Positions 33,282 to 43,990 of a DNA stretch of 64,000 nt are shown here, piece by piece. The stretch comes from Toxonevra muliebris (lineage: Eukaryota > Arthropoda > Insecta > Diptera > Pallopteridae): positions 65,050,079 through 65,114,078 of the forward strand of contig OY829327.1 in NCBI GenBank assembly GCA_963691655.1. Direction: 5' to 3'. A program made the position numbers and the translations under genes. Numbering within the stretch: the stretch's first letter is position 1; every line of letters starts with the position of its first letter. The notes beneath the pieces were generated by a model. The model had not been told where the DNA came from. It did not search any database and saw only the letters and a list, made by a program, of their open reading frames with translations.

Positions 33282-33913
33282 GGATGTAGTCTGGTGCTTT
33301 GGTCTAATTTTTAAGGTATGTTATTATCGACATCTTTAACTGTACAAAAAATGTTCTTGGAGTTTGTTTTATAATATTTTTTTTTAAAGTGGACACCTAA
33401 TAAAAGGATTGGGGCTGGCCCGGATGATTACGGTACTTGAAGTCCTCTTAAACAAAAAAATTAAATAGATTATTATTTTGTAAGCTTGTCGGCCGGTAGT
33501 AGACTTAAACATTTTTATTAAAAAATAACAATTTTTTCAAAAATAGCGTTGTTTTCTGTTGAAAATTGGGGTAAAAATGGAAAATAATGATCAGAAATAA
33601 AAAATTCGACTACCTGCGAAAACCATTGGAGTGTACAATAACTCATTAAAATAACAGTCCAATCGGTTCGATAGTATTCTTTTAAACCTCTGGGCCGATA
33701 AAAAAAAAACGTTGTTTCGAGAAAAACGCTTTTAAAGTTTTAACAACTTACAGTGCGCAATTATGAGGCGTACTCTTTTACTATGTGCTATAACTTTGTT
33801 AATACGTATTTTGAGTTTTGGTCTGAAATTTTTACAATATAATCTCAATATATACTTTCGAAATACGTTAAAAAATAATCGATTTGCTAAAACTCGAACA
33901 CCAGACTACATCC
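33282..33913. mobile_element. Non-autonomous element with GGATGTAGTCTGGTG ends
   Basis: GGATGTAGTCTGGTG starts at 33282, and its exact reverse complement, CACCAGACTACATCC, ends at 33913. TTTAA stands directly outside on both sides (33277-33281 and 33914-33918), which could be a 5-bp duplication or a TTAA target with one extra matching T. The interior is A/T-rich with no coding signal. Superfamily is unclear. Confidence 0.7.
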
Positions 33914-33919
33914 TTTAAT

Positions 33920-34250
33920 ACTCTAAAACTCTTGTTTCTTTGTTTGTTTCTTTGCTTTTTATGTTTACTTTTTTTAATGTATTTATTTACAGTAGAGGCT
34001 GTAAAAGAAAGGCTGTAAACTTATAGGAAACAAATAAGAAAGTTATAGTCGGTCTAGCCCGATTATGAAATACCCTACACCTAAAGTCAATGTTATTTAG
34101 CGATGGACTATAAAGTTGTTGGTAAGGATTTTTTTTATTTTACAAAAAGAACTAGACTATTGTCGAATTATAAGCAGTAGGTTATAGTAACATTTTTTTA
34201 TTGGGCAAAGTCAAACAAAACTTTATCTCAATTTTCTAGAATGTGAATAT
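33920..34250. other. Spacer between two elements, nothing recognised
   Basis: A/T-rich DNA with T runs. GGTCTAGCCCGATTATGAAATA near 34050 has no partner that I can see. Confidence 0.4.
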
Positions 34251-34254
34251 TCTA

Positions 34255-35189
34255 TTGGGAGTATGAATGTATATACTCGTAATTGTGACTAACTTCATAT
34301 CTATCATACGCGCCATTTTTTTGACATTGACAGCTATTCTATATCGAAGAGCGCCAAAAATACTATAAGAATTGATCTGTCAAATAATTTTGACAGATTA
34401 AAAGCATTGGGAATGATTCAAAAGCAAGGAAATTGGGTGCCGTACGAATTGAAACCGAGAGACGTCGAACGACGATTTTTCCCATGTGAACTCCTGATTG
34501 AAGAAAAGAAAGGGTTTTCTGCATCGTATTGTGACTGGCGATGAAAAGTGGACACGTTACGATAACCCAAAGCATAAAAAAATCATGGGGACCGCCCGGA
34601 CATGCATCAACATCAACGGCAAAGCCGAACATCCATGGATCCAAGCTCATGCTGTGTATTTGGTGGGATATGAAAGGTGTCGTGTATTATGAGCTGTTGA
34701 AACCGAATGAAACGATCACTGGCGACCGCTACCGACTACAATTGATGCGTTTGAGCCGAGCATTAAAGGATAAGACGCCAGAATATGAGAATAGACACGA
34801 CGAAGTTATTCTTCAGCACGACAATGCTCGGCCGCATGTTGCAAGGCAAGTAAAAACATACTTGGAAACGCTGATATGGGAAGTGCTACCCCACCCGCCG
34901 TATTCTCCAGACATTGCTCCTTTTGATTACCACTTGTTCCGATCGATGACACATGGCCTGGCTGAATAGCACTTCCGTTCTTTCGAAGAACTCAAAAAAT
35001 GGGTCGATTCGTGGATAGCCTCAAAAGATAAGGAGTTCTTTCGAAGCGGAATCCGTATGCTACCAGAAAGATGGGAAAAGGTTGTGGCTAACGATGGACA
35101 ATACTTTAAAAAATTAATTTATTGTCACTTTTTCACAATAAATGTCCAAATTACGAAAAAAATACGAGTTTATACATTCATACTCCCAA
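34255..35189 (+). mobile_element. Internally deleted mariner element, intact ends
   Basis: The left end, TTGGGAGTATGAATGTATAT, at 34255 is matched by its reverse complement ending at 35189, with about 27 bases of inverted repeat and few changes. TA lies directly outside both ends (34253-34254 and 35190-35191), as required for mariner insertion. At 935 bases it is shorter than the usual 1.3 kb. What is lost is most of the transposase N-terminal, DNA-binding half. Both ends are kept, so it could in principle be moved by an enzyme supplied elsewhere, which is inference. Confidence 0.9.
34384..35118 (+). pseudogene. Mariner transposase, C-terminal two thirds, broken
   Basis: The reading starts near LKALGMIQKQGNWVPYELKP, then GFLHRIVTGDEKW, which carries the first catalytic Asp. 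After a frame change near 34540-34590 it continues KPNIHGSKLMLCIWWDMKGV, ILQHDNARPHVARQVKTYLE and LPHPPYSPDIAPFDYHLFRS. The Asp of HDN and the Asp of APFD are 35 positions apart, the D,D34D spacing of mariner, so all three catalytic acids are present. A TAG at 34967-34969 follows GLAE, probably a CAG codon mutated by C-to-T. The same frame then goes on as HFRSFEELKKWVDSWIASKD to LPERWEKVVANDGQYFK. The enzyme cuts and pastes its own element in the nucleus. The frame change, the nonsense codon and the missing N-terminus leave it inactive. Confidence 0.93.
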
Positions 35190-35194
35190 TATTA

Positions 35195-36601
35195 CAAAAA
35201 ATTCAAACCCTTTTCGATTTATTCGCTACGAAATTTATCTTTTCGATGCAAATTAAGATTCCCTTAGAGAGCTGCAAAAAAAAAATGACATGGAAAAATA
35301 TGGCGCAGTAGCGATTTTTAGAAAATAACTTGAATTAGTTGAAAAGTGTAGAGTCTAATTTTATTCCTATGTTTATTTTTGAGTTGTAATTGAGCACCAG
35401 AAATGTACTTTGTTTTAAAGGAAAAATTAATAAATATTTTTGGCGAGTTCAATTGTAAGTGCTATTATTTTTTTTTTAATTTTATACAAACTTTGTATGC
35501 AAAGGAAAAGTAGTCAGAAAAGTATCAGAAGATTTTCACTATCACCTGTTTCAATATTGAGGTCATAAAATATATATAAAGTAAGTATGCTTGTACATGC
35601 ATGTCCGAATGCAAAAAATATTTTTTCTGATTTATCTGTTAGTCGATGGTAGAAACATTGTATGGAAAATTTGTAGAAAATATATTACAAAATAAAACTG
35701 CATCCTGAAAAAAAAAGAAATTTTTCCTTTTTTGGGAGTAAAACCCACCGGAAAATTAAAATTGCAAGAAAAATTTAATTTTTGCAATTGCATCACCTGA
35801 CCTTTGTTTTTTGTAGCCCAATGTTATAAACATTGTTTTATTTAAATATTAGTCATAAGATCTTCTTTCTAAATATAGCTCTCTAGCTTTAGTACTTTCA
35901 AAGTTATGGCGTTTTTAAGTTAGTAGTGTAAATAACATAATTAATTAACCCATTGCGGTTCAAGGGTGCATGTGCAGCCCTTGCTCCAATACAATTTTTT
36001 CTTATCTCGACCCAAAGAATAGAAAAAAGTAAAAAAAAATTTTGTCCAGCTAGCTTGTTCTACTCCAAACACTGTGCAGCGTTTAAAAATAATGCGGTTC
36101 CCGCGCTTTGTTGCGAACATTTTGGATGCACTAAAAATTTGCCATATACGAGATAGCTACACAAAAAGCAGCAAAGAACTTATCGTAATCTAAGAGACTA
36201 CATCGCAACGTTTTTTTTTTTAAGATAAGTACATGAAACCGGCACGAAGCAAGTGAAGTTTCAATAATAACACTGGGCAAATCTTTTTATAAAACTTCTT
36301 CTTTTTTTTTGTTTGTGCACAATATTTTCTTTTTGATGATGTCACTTACATGACAAGTAGGCGTGGTTATTCCCCGATGTTTCAATGAAGTATACCAAAT
36401 TGAGTTATTTGCTTTAACATTTCCTTCCATGTCACTCTAAATTTCAATTGTGTAGGGAGTACTATGCCCATTTGACCGATTTGCCCTATTATAAAAAAAT
36501 GTTTGGAATAAGTTTTGTAAACATTGCTCAACTTTTACTCGAATTATCGCATTCACGGACAGACGGACATGGCTAACTCGACTCCGCAGTGCAAGCTGAT
36601 C

Positions 36602-36636
<35 letters not shown>

Positions 36637-37400
36637 GGATTTTATCTCAAAGGAGAACCCACTTCAATAAAATTTAAGGTTATACTATTGAAAACAAATT
36701 TGGTAGAATTTTTGTTTTCAATGTCAAAATGGACTCTCAAAGAAAAAAAAGAAGAACACAATTTTTTTTGAGAAAGCAACTGTTTGAACTTGCCTCCACA
36801 TGCTTTATAACAGTTTCATGAAAGTGTTATACCATTTTGAGAAGCTTTTTTTAAGCTTTCCAAAGAAATAAATTATCTATTAGTAATAGTAATGACATTT
36901 TATATGTTTAAAATTTTTTGAGCAAGAATTAATATATTGAAATGCGCAAAGTTTGGCCGCCGATGATAAAAAATCATAAAAAATGTTATCTAAGATTTTT
37001 CTTCAGTAATTGTTAGTGTGGGTATTATAGATGGAAAAACCACAAAAATCAGCGCACCCCCCTCCCCCTCCCCCCACCCTCACACTTTTGGTGAAAAAAG
37101 CCTGTTTTTACTAATAACTGGTTAACCGTTGAAGGTAATAAAATTAAAAAATTACTTGCTACAAAAAAAAAGCTTGAGTGATTTACTAAAAAAAATGTAT
37201 CATGTAATGTAATGTATGTATCGTATATGCCACAGTTCTCGAGATATTCTCCATTTCAATGTTTTGCAACTTTAATCCATTTGGCTTTCAACTACTTTCT
37301 CATATATTGAATTTATTTAATTTTTTAATTTCTAATAAAATGGTTTAAAATCAAATTGTTAATATCATTCTAGTTTGACTACAAGAAAAAATTATATATA
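35195..37400. other. Intergenic; TA microsatellite and C-rich tract
   Basis: There is a (TA)n run at 36605-36633, and bases 37005-37042 repeat part of the MITE at 8620-8680. A C-rich tract follows at 37055-37083. The remaining DNA is A/T-rich with short unsupported frames (35953-36156, 36589-36771). Confidence 0.45.
37055..37083 (-). other. Potential G-quadruplex (G-rich on minus strand)
   Basis: The plus strand is a run of C blocks separated by single T or A. The minus strand therefore has four or more G blocks of 3-6 bases with one-base loops, a textbook G-quadruplex motif. In an A/T-rich region it stands out strongly. It directly follows the dispersed repeat at 37005-37042, whose copy at 8620-8680 has no such tract. 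Confidence 0.75.
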
Positions 37401-37404
37401 TATT

Positions 37405-37715
37405 AACGCGATGCGCTTTTGGAAGAAAACTGTATAATAATGAGCTCAACATCCCCAATGCGAGGAAATTTCCAGGCTCTGATATAGTTTGCCCCTTTTA
37501 TTTCGTTTAAGAAGCAATTGAAAGAAAATCTTCACCAAATGACAGAAGAAATTTCAATGAAACGCTATTAAAAAGCTCGACCTTATATTGAACAAAGTTT
37601 TGGAATATTGGCAAACCGGTGGATAATATTGCACAGTACTATTCACGCTTTCCCAGAAAGTGTGAATAAAATTGTAGGTACTTGCACAACTTTTTCTGCA
37701 GCATTAGAAGGACCC
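37405..37715 (+). pseudogene. PIF/Harbinger transposase, C-terminal relic (DDE_4 type)
   Basis: Frame one reads RCAFGRKLYNNELNIPNARK then FPGSDIVCPFYFV and a stop. After frame changes the text is KARPYIEQSFGILANRWIIL then HSTIHAFPESVNKIVGTC. This is the end of the DDE_4 nuclease domain of PIF/Harbinger transposases: LNIPxxRxxPGS, then KARxxIExxFGILxxRWxIL and FPExVxKIVxxC, where the Glu of IE.(S/N)FG is normally the last acid of the triad. It is consistent with the Harbinger-type Myb/SANT relics at 13576-13850 and 46777-47009. Several frame breaks and the absence of the N-terminal two thirds mean it is dead. Element ends were not identified. Confidence 0.8.
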
Positions 37716-37719
37716 AAAT

Positions 37720-38830
37720 CATAACCTTCAAAATGACCAAAACTGTAAAGAAGCAACTGAATTGTAAATCGCTCTTCAAGCAAAGCTTTTAAAAACCTTT
37801 TGAAACACTTTTATTTACCGAAATGTTTTAAATTGCGTTTTTAGTTTCCATTATAACTACCGCGCCCACTTTTCCAAGCTTACCCATTAATTTTTTATAG
37901 AATTCAATTTACAGATAATATTTCCAATCAAAATCTTTGTATCTCACCACAAATGGTTTCTAAAATACCATATATCACATAATGAACACACAAATTATAT
38001 GAAAGGTATCACGCTCACTTCTTCATACCACTTCATATAGGTTTTATGACCTTCGAATAACCACGGATGTGCCTACGAATTTGGTTAAAAATTGATAAGG
38101 ATTTTGAGAACGTATTAAAAACAAGCAAATTTGATACATTCTATTTTTTAAAATTTTTTTATTTAAGCAATCATTGCGTTGATTAAGGAAGGAAGATAGA
38201 TTAGTGGTAGGAGGAAAGAGGATTTGGAAAGGTCGTAAAAGTCAGGGAAAACGGTTGCAGGGAGCTTATTCCATATACGCGCGGTACGATAGAGAAAAGA
38301 GCTATCTCTGTAATGTGTTGGGGTACCGTATCCACGTGGAAAGGATGACTACCGCTTGCAATTCGTGTAGTTCCGGTTAACACATAAACTGGTGGAATCA
38401 AATTCTTTACTTATTTCAACTTCATTATTTCACTTCATTATTCACTTGTTAAATTTATAATATCTGTTGCTTGTTGAAATCTGAATAATTTATTGTAAAC
38501 TAAATCAGAAACATTTTTCTGAATTTAATTCAGCTAAGCAACTGATAAATTGATTTGCTTAATTTTTAGTTAGAAGCTCTTACATAGCAACAAAGTACTA
38601 TCCTTCCTCTTCTCGAGCTGTCCCGCACGTTGCCAAGGTTTCTGAAATGCTGTTCAAAACCATTTCCAGAAAATCGGAAAATTAGTAGTGAATTTCTTCC
38701 TTTTTCGCTTCCAACTCGATGAAGTGTGAGAAAATGATTCGTCAATCAGATCTATGAGGCTTTTGCAGCGCTTTTGGCAGTGATCGGCAAAGAAAAAATT
38801 TCACTTAATTATTCCATACATTTTTCTATA
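37720..38830. other. Intergenic DNA, nothing recognised
   Basis: A minus frame of 66 codons at 38201-38401 in a slightly GC-richer patch (38200-38400) reads like TSGTTR.ASGSHPFHVDTVPQ in part. It may be a decayed transposon segment, but I cannot place it. No ends or RNA genes seen before the SINE. Confidence 0.4.
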
Positions 38831-38844
38831 CTTACCATTTAAGG

Positions 38845-39155
38845 ACGACCTCGATAGCCAAGTGGATAGTGCACTAGACTTTCATCTGGGAGGTTCGGGT
38901 TCGATTCCCGTCTTCGTCTGGTGTTTAATTTTCATTACTTTCTTATATTCACTATCAATATGAAGTGTATGAGAATTATAATATAGTGTACAAGTACACA
39001 CATTGGTTGGTAATGGCAAAACCACCAAGCCGATAAAAAATTGCAACACCGCCGTTCGGAATCGGCGTTAAACTGTAGGTCCAACTATGTGGTATCACAA
39101 TGGGCCGTTCAAGCCTAAGTGTGTCTCTCGACAGCCACTCCAACCTAACCTAACC
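38845..39155 (+). mobile_element. tRNA-derived SINE with perfect 12-bp duplication
   Basis: The head has a near-consensus A box (TAGCCAAGTGG, 38855-38865) and a consensus B box (GGTTCGATTCC, 38898-38908). CTTTCA in the anticodon region and CGGGTTCGATTCCCG in the T arm resemble tRNA-Glu. The body has a CCGCCGTTCGGAATCGGCG hairpin and the core AAACTGTAGGTCC (39069-39082), and the tail is CCTAA repeats. A 12-bp sequence, TACCATTTAAGG, lies exactly on both sides (38833-38844 and 39156-39167), proving insertion by target-primed reverse transcription. The unit uses an RNA polymerase III promoter and borrows LINE enzymes; it codes for nothing. Confidence 0.9.
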
Positions 39156-39325
39156 TACCATTTAAGGTTAAGGTTCTCCCTATCTTATCCCACATTTATT
39201 TTTTTATGTCATTTTTGTAATCTTCTTCGAACTTCTTCGATCAGCTTTTCCTCAAAATCCATTTAAATCAAAATAATTGTTATTGAAAACTAAAATAATT
39301 AGTTTTGTTTGGAGCAAAATCAATT

Positions 39326-40085
39326 AAAAGAATGAAGAAACTAAAAGAAAACTCGAAAGAAATTCATATGTTTTCGTACTAAAACTTGGCAGCACTTAGC
39401 TTTTTTTAACAATATGGCAATGTTTGCCCTCTCACAAGTGAGACAACATTATGAAGTTGAAAGAATTTGAATAGCATCTAGTGTAGCTTCGTTATGCTAT
39501 AAACACAACCAAAGCAGCCGGCCCCTAACCGCTTACTTTTTCTGAGATATGAAACACAATAAGAGCGTCAACCTCTAGCGTCAAGAATATGTAAAAGAAA
39601 AACAAAACAAAAGCAGATGGATTTGATTATTGTTTTAACAGCTCAGTTTTTTTTTATTTACGTTATCAATTATCAAAAAATAAAAGCAAAACTTCAATAT
39701 TCTGTAATTTGAAAAAAAATTTGTATAAATTAGAATTATTTACATCGTTTTTTTGTGCAAAAATCATCAAAAGAATGAAGAAACTAAAAGGAAACTCGAA
39801 AAAGTACATATATTTTCGTACAAAAACTTGGCAGCACTTGGCTTTTTTTTAAAATATGGCAATCTTTCCCCTCTCGCAAGAAAGAAAACATTGTGAAGTT
39901 GAAAAAATTTGAATAGAATCTAGTGTAGCGTCGTTAAGGCGGCATCTAACCTCAGAAATTTGTTCCCATACAAATTCGTAAAATTCTGTGTGTTTGTTGT
40001 TAAAGCCAAGGCCGGCTGCTTTTGTTATGTTTATTCCATTATGAAGTTGAAAGAATTTGAATAGCATCTAGTATAGCTTCGTTAA
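39326..40085. repeat. Duplicated ~165-bp block (three copies, one partial)
   Basis: Block 1 (39326-39492) and block 2 (39769-39935) are about 443 bases apart and closely similar. Both carry GAATGAAGAAACTAAAAG, CTTGGCAGCACTT and GAAGTTGAAA. A third partial copy (40040-40085, ATGAAGTTGAAAGAATTTGA) follows. The unit CTTGGCAGCACTT resembles a hAT-like end. The tandem arrangement points to local duplication; no coding function is visible. Confidence 0.75.
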
Positions 40086-40136
40086 GGCGACAGCTAGCTC
40101 AGAAATCTTTTCGGATATAAGTTCACAAAATTCTAT

Positions 40137-40272
40137 GGCGCATATTCATAGTCAGAAAAAAGTGTAGTTTATCTAAACTATAGTTTATTGCCATAAGAAA
40201 TACATGGCATTAAAGTATAGTAAATTATAGTTTAATTAAACTACACTTTATTTTTGACTACAATTATACGCC
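40137..40272. mobile_element. 136-bp hairpin MITE
   Basis: The ends are GGCGCATATTCATAGTC and the reverse complement of GGCGTATAATTGTAGTC. The whole unit can fold, with AAGTGTAGTTTA arms meeting near a short AT loop. It sits inside the duplicated region just after the third block. No coding capacity. Confidence 0.7.
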
Positions 40273-40433
40273 TATGTGTTTGAAGTTGAAGTTGAGGCCG
40301 CCAGCTTTGTTTGTGTTTATACCACAATGCTTACGCCACACAGTGTAACATCACCATACAATCGGTGGCCAAAACTAGAAAAAACTGTTATAGAGCGATA
40401 AAATTTTGCTCATAAGGCTATTTTGTCTTTGAA

Positions 40434-40745
40434 AACATATGGTCAACAAATTAACTTAATCCGACCGCGGCCACCCCACCTCCTATATAAACAGAAAAAT
40501 TAAAAAGGTACATCTTCCAACATATTCCAAATTTTGCACATGTGAATTTTTTGGCTATTAAAACATATGGTGCAAAAATAAACTTAATCCCGCCACTGCC
40601 ACGCCCACCTCCCGTATAAACTTATAAATTAAAAGGCTATAACTTAAACATTGCTTAAACTGTTTTATTTGGATATTTTTTACTTATAACCATTGCAAAA
40701 AGTAGATATAATCCGATTACTTCCGCGACCATTTTCCACACAAAT
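40434..40745. repeat. Three ~125-bp-spaced repeats with CCACGCCCACCTCCC core
   Basis: Segments at 40434-40492, 40561-40620 and 40686-40745 share AACATATGGT, AACTTAATCC and a G/C core of the type CCGCCACTGCCACGCCCAC followed by TATAAA. They decay from the second to the third copy. Related CCACGCCCA pieces occur at 15461, 37860 and 54545, so this is part of a dispersed fly repeat. Confidence 0.6.
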
Positions 40746-40749
40746 CTAA

Positions 40750-42365
40750 AAAAAAATACGATCACAAATGATAAGCATGTTTCGTTTTTGTAGGCACATA
40801 TTTACTTCATTATACATTAAACAATTTCATTCACTTTCATCCAATGACTTTCTTGAAATAAAATATTCCAAATCTATATTCGAGTCATAACTAATTTATG
40901 CTTCATATGTGTTGTATCGTTAAGCAAATCTTGTAAATTAACTTCAGCTGAGACTTCTGAAGTATGGAAGCAATCCATTTTTTGCTTTCTTCCGTCTATT
41001 GTAACTTGGAAAGCAATTAGAGTGAATTGAATTCACAGCTGATAGTAAAACATTGTATTTTCTCATCGATAAATCTAAATCATAGAACAAAGCCAGTTCT
41101 TGGTTAATTGAGAAAGATTCGTTCGTATTATTTTTGTTTTGCGTTTGAACTTTTTTTGCATCACTTGTTATTTCCTCATGTGGATATGCCCGGATTAAGT
41201 TTTTCATTCGCCGACGTTTTGTTTTTTCAGGTTTGTTCTAGGTTTCTATGGAACCAGCAATTAATATATTAAGAAATTAAAAAAAAAAATCTTACGCCAT
41301 CCAAATCCAAGTAAAAATTTGAGTCAAGCCAAACATAATGCTTTTCCTCGAACCTCTTTTTCACCCTTCCAGATTTAGACCATTTTTAAAAAATTTTACT
41401 AGTTATATGTGGTGCCACTAGAAAAAATTTAATAAAACAAAAAGGAGCCGATAGAAGCAGCTAAAATTTTTAACTATTATTCTACATACTTGCATTAATA
41501 TTTTCGTTCGAATAACAAAAAGGGCCTTTTAGGGTTTTTTTTTACTCTACCAAACTTTTTAGTTACAATTTATTTTTATACTATTTACCAACTCACTTTC
41601 AAAATAACGGTATTCATCATTTGTTTCTGACACATGAACAAAAAAAGAAATGCTAGATTCATGAAATCTTAGGCTTTCAGAAAATGCCAAATTTGCCCTA
41701 TTTTCATAATATAAGAATTAAGCAAAGCTCAACTAACCCAGCAAATAAAAATTAAAAAATAGCATATTAGTAATTTTTTCAAATAAAGTTCGGAGTTTAA
41801 TCAAAATTTTTAAAAAAATTTTGTATTGTCTTAGTCAACTATTTTACTTTAAAATTGCATTATTACTTTTTTAAAATTATGATTTAATTTTTTATCGATT
41901 TTGGCCGCACTCGTCACACTGTGCGCCATGATGACCACTAACTAATTAAATTTATTTATTGTTTAAAATTCATAGCATCCGGTTATTTAAATCTAATTCT
42001 CACGCCAATTTGCATAACAAAAACATACAAACATTAGCAGGCGTCCAACTGAGTGAATGCAACATTTATTGTAATTTTATCAAAACGAAATCAATAAAGC
42101 TAGCATACAATTTTTACTATTCGCAACGTTCGATCGGTGCATATGCACACTAGGGTCATTATGAGTCTAGCGCCATAAACAGTTTTTAAATTTTTTCAAT
42201 TTAGAACACTGGATGTTTTGAAAGCATTGTAAATTTCTCGACAAAAATCAGTTTTTAAAGCGACAAATTATTATTGCTGGTTTTACGCCAATCGATAGAT
42301 CTCATTAAGACCTTTCTAACAAGTCTTTACTTGTTAAAATGGTAAATGACCAATTTATGAGTATG
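40750..42365. other. AT-rich intergenic DNA, nothing recognised
   Basis: Only short frames (minus 40944-41207; plus 41959-42153) with no domain. CACACTGTGCGCC at 41917 resembles the end motif of the MITE at 9622 but has no partner nearby. Confidence 0.4.
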
Positions 42366-42371
42366 CTATAG

Positions 42372-42893
42372 TGCATTTCGTAGAAATTCTGCATTTCAAA
42401 TTTTTGTTGACACACGACAAAAAAGTAATTGCAAATTCGTTTTTTGACAGATTATAAGTTTGGAGAAGAAGATGAATTTTTGTGTGTGTTTTGTGCAAAT
42501 AAAAATAAATACCAATGTTGTCTTCCAATTGAATTTGGATACCAAGAATTTATATAACAATTATGGATAATTGGAGCAATGGCAATGAGTAACTCTCCGA
42601 CTCCTTTACTTTATTTTTTCACTTAATAAATATTACAAGAGCAGCTGCTATGAAAGCAAAATCCAAAATAACTAAAAAAATGTAATACCCTCAAAATGTG
42701 TGCGTACATTTATGTGAGCTTATGTAAGTATATGGTATTCAGTTGGCTTAACTGTTTACACATCACATATTTTGCGTGCCATTGTTTTTAATTGCAGACG
42801 CATTTCAACAAAATGAGTCTGAAATGCAGAATTTCATTTGACACTTTTTGTATGGCGAAATTCTGCATTTCAGTCGTATTTCAACGAAATGTC
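42372..42893. mobile_element. Element with CATTTCGT/GAAATTCTGCATTTC inverted motifs
   Basis: TGCATTTCGTAGAAATTCTG begins near 42372, and at the far side CATTTCGTTGAAATACGAC is read back from 42893. Between the two right-hand motifs a hairpin (GAAATGCAGAATTTC at about 42820 against GAAATTCTGCATTTC at about 42857) repeats the left inner sequence. So the same motif occurs three times in two orientations. TTAACTGTTTACACATCA near 42750 belongs to the repeat at 49708 and 53625. No target duplication found. Confidence 0.5.
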
Positions 42894-43144
42894 GTGTGCC
42901 CGCACTATAAAAGACCATTTTTGGAGCATTAGCGGCTCAAAAGAAGTGTTCGCAATCGAAAAACGGTTTATCGCAGTGGCAAATCCATGACCTTTAGTTC
43001 GCCTATACATTACCAGCCATTTAAAAGTTCATGTATATTGCATACATATTATTTTGCAATATACATTATTCATTTATCCACTTCTGAAAATGAAAACTTG
43101 TACTGAAATGGAAGAAAATATTCGAAAGAATTACTTTTATTTAG

Positions 43145-43306
43145 ACCTGGATAGTAGTGTCGGCTTTCATTCGTGAGGTTGCGAGGTCAATTCCCATCTC
43201 GGGATGGGAATCTATACATTTATTAGTGTAACTACATCCTTATTCCAGAAAATACGGAAATGCTACATTATCATAATATATATCATTTAAAGAGCCTAAC
43301 CTACTC
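43145..43306 (+). mobile_element. Degenerate tRNA-derived SINE
   Basis: GACCTGGATAGTAGTG at 43145, GGCTTTCATTCGTGAGG and a B-box-like GAGGTCAATTCCC (near 43184-43196) match the SINE head at 38845 in worn form. The tail, GAGCCTAACCTAC, near 43292 matches its CCTAA tail. The core AACTGTAGGTCC is missing, so this is a short, old or internally deleted member. No duplication found. Confidence 0.6.
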
Positions 43307-43422
43307 ATTAAAGGTTAGCCAAAGTTAACAGATTTAAAATCTGTTTCGCCAATTCTAAAATATTAGAAAGTTTTTTAAAATTCGCTCATTAAACAAAGCA
43401 TTTCATGCATCGTTGTAATGCA

Positions 43423-43901
43423 AGCTACACACGATACATGGCTGTACGATCGATTTTCAAGATATTTTAATTTTTGGTGGGCGGAGTTAACGATTGTACA
43501 ACGAGTTGTATCGTTTGTCGCGAAGTTGTACAACTTCAATCGTTTTAGTTTCATTGTTTCATCAATTTTTATTGTTTTGATGCAAATGAGTGACAAAATG
43601 TCATTAGTAGAAAATAATGAAACAACGTATAGAAGAGAATTAAAGAAAAAAGATGAAAGCAAAAGAAACAGTAGTGCTGAGGCGGATAAAATTTGTGAAC
43701 TTATGGTATTTCGACTCTCTAGAATTTCTCCATGATATTGAATGGCCTTCTAATCCCATTCAATTCATACATTTTCCACTAGCAACACGAAGAACAAAGG
43801 AATAATAATTGTACAACGTGTTGGAAAGTATGAATGAAAAAGCAGTTCAACCCAACTCATCGTCCAACGCGTTGTACAACAGGTTGTATCGTGTGTAGCC
43901 T
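43423..43901. mobile_element. Element with AGCTACACACGATACA ends and TTGTACAAC motifs
   Basis: AGCTACACACGATACA at 43423 is mirrored by TGTATCGTGTGTAGCC ending about 43900. TGCA stands next to both ends. Inside, near both ends, TTGTACAAC palindromes and GTTGTATCG recur (43493-43530; 43810; 43873-43890). The plus frame of 105 codons and the minus frames crossing it show no transposase motifs. This is a non-autonomous DNA element of unknown superfamily. Confidence 0.7.
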
Positions 43902-43990
43902 GCATAAAAATCATTGCTTAATCGGGAGCAAATACAAAATAAGTGCGAGAGAGAAGACATAAGTAACATAAGTAAACATACACAAATAAC

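Noticed and set aside
38845..38920. Functional tRNA-Glu gene
   Set aside because: The acceptor stem pairs at only about five of seven positions and the sequence continues into a SINE body with CCTAA tail and target duplication.
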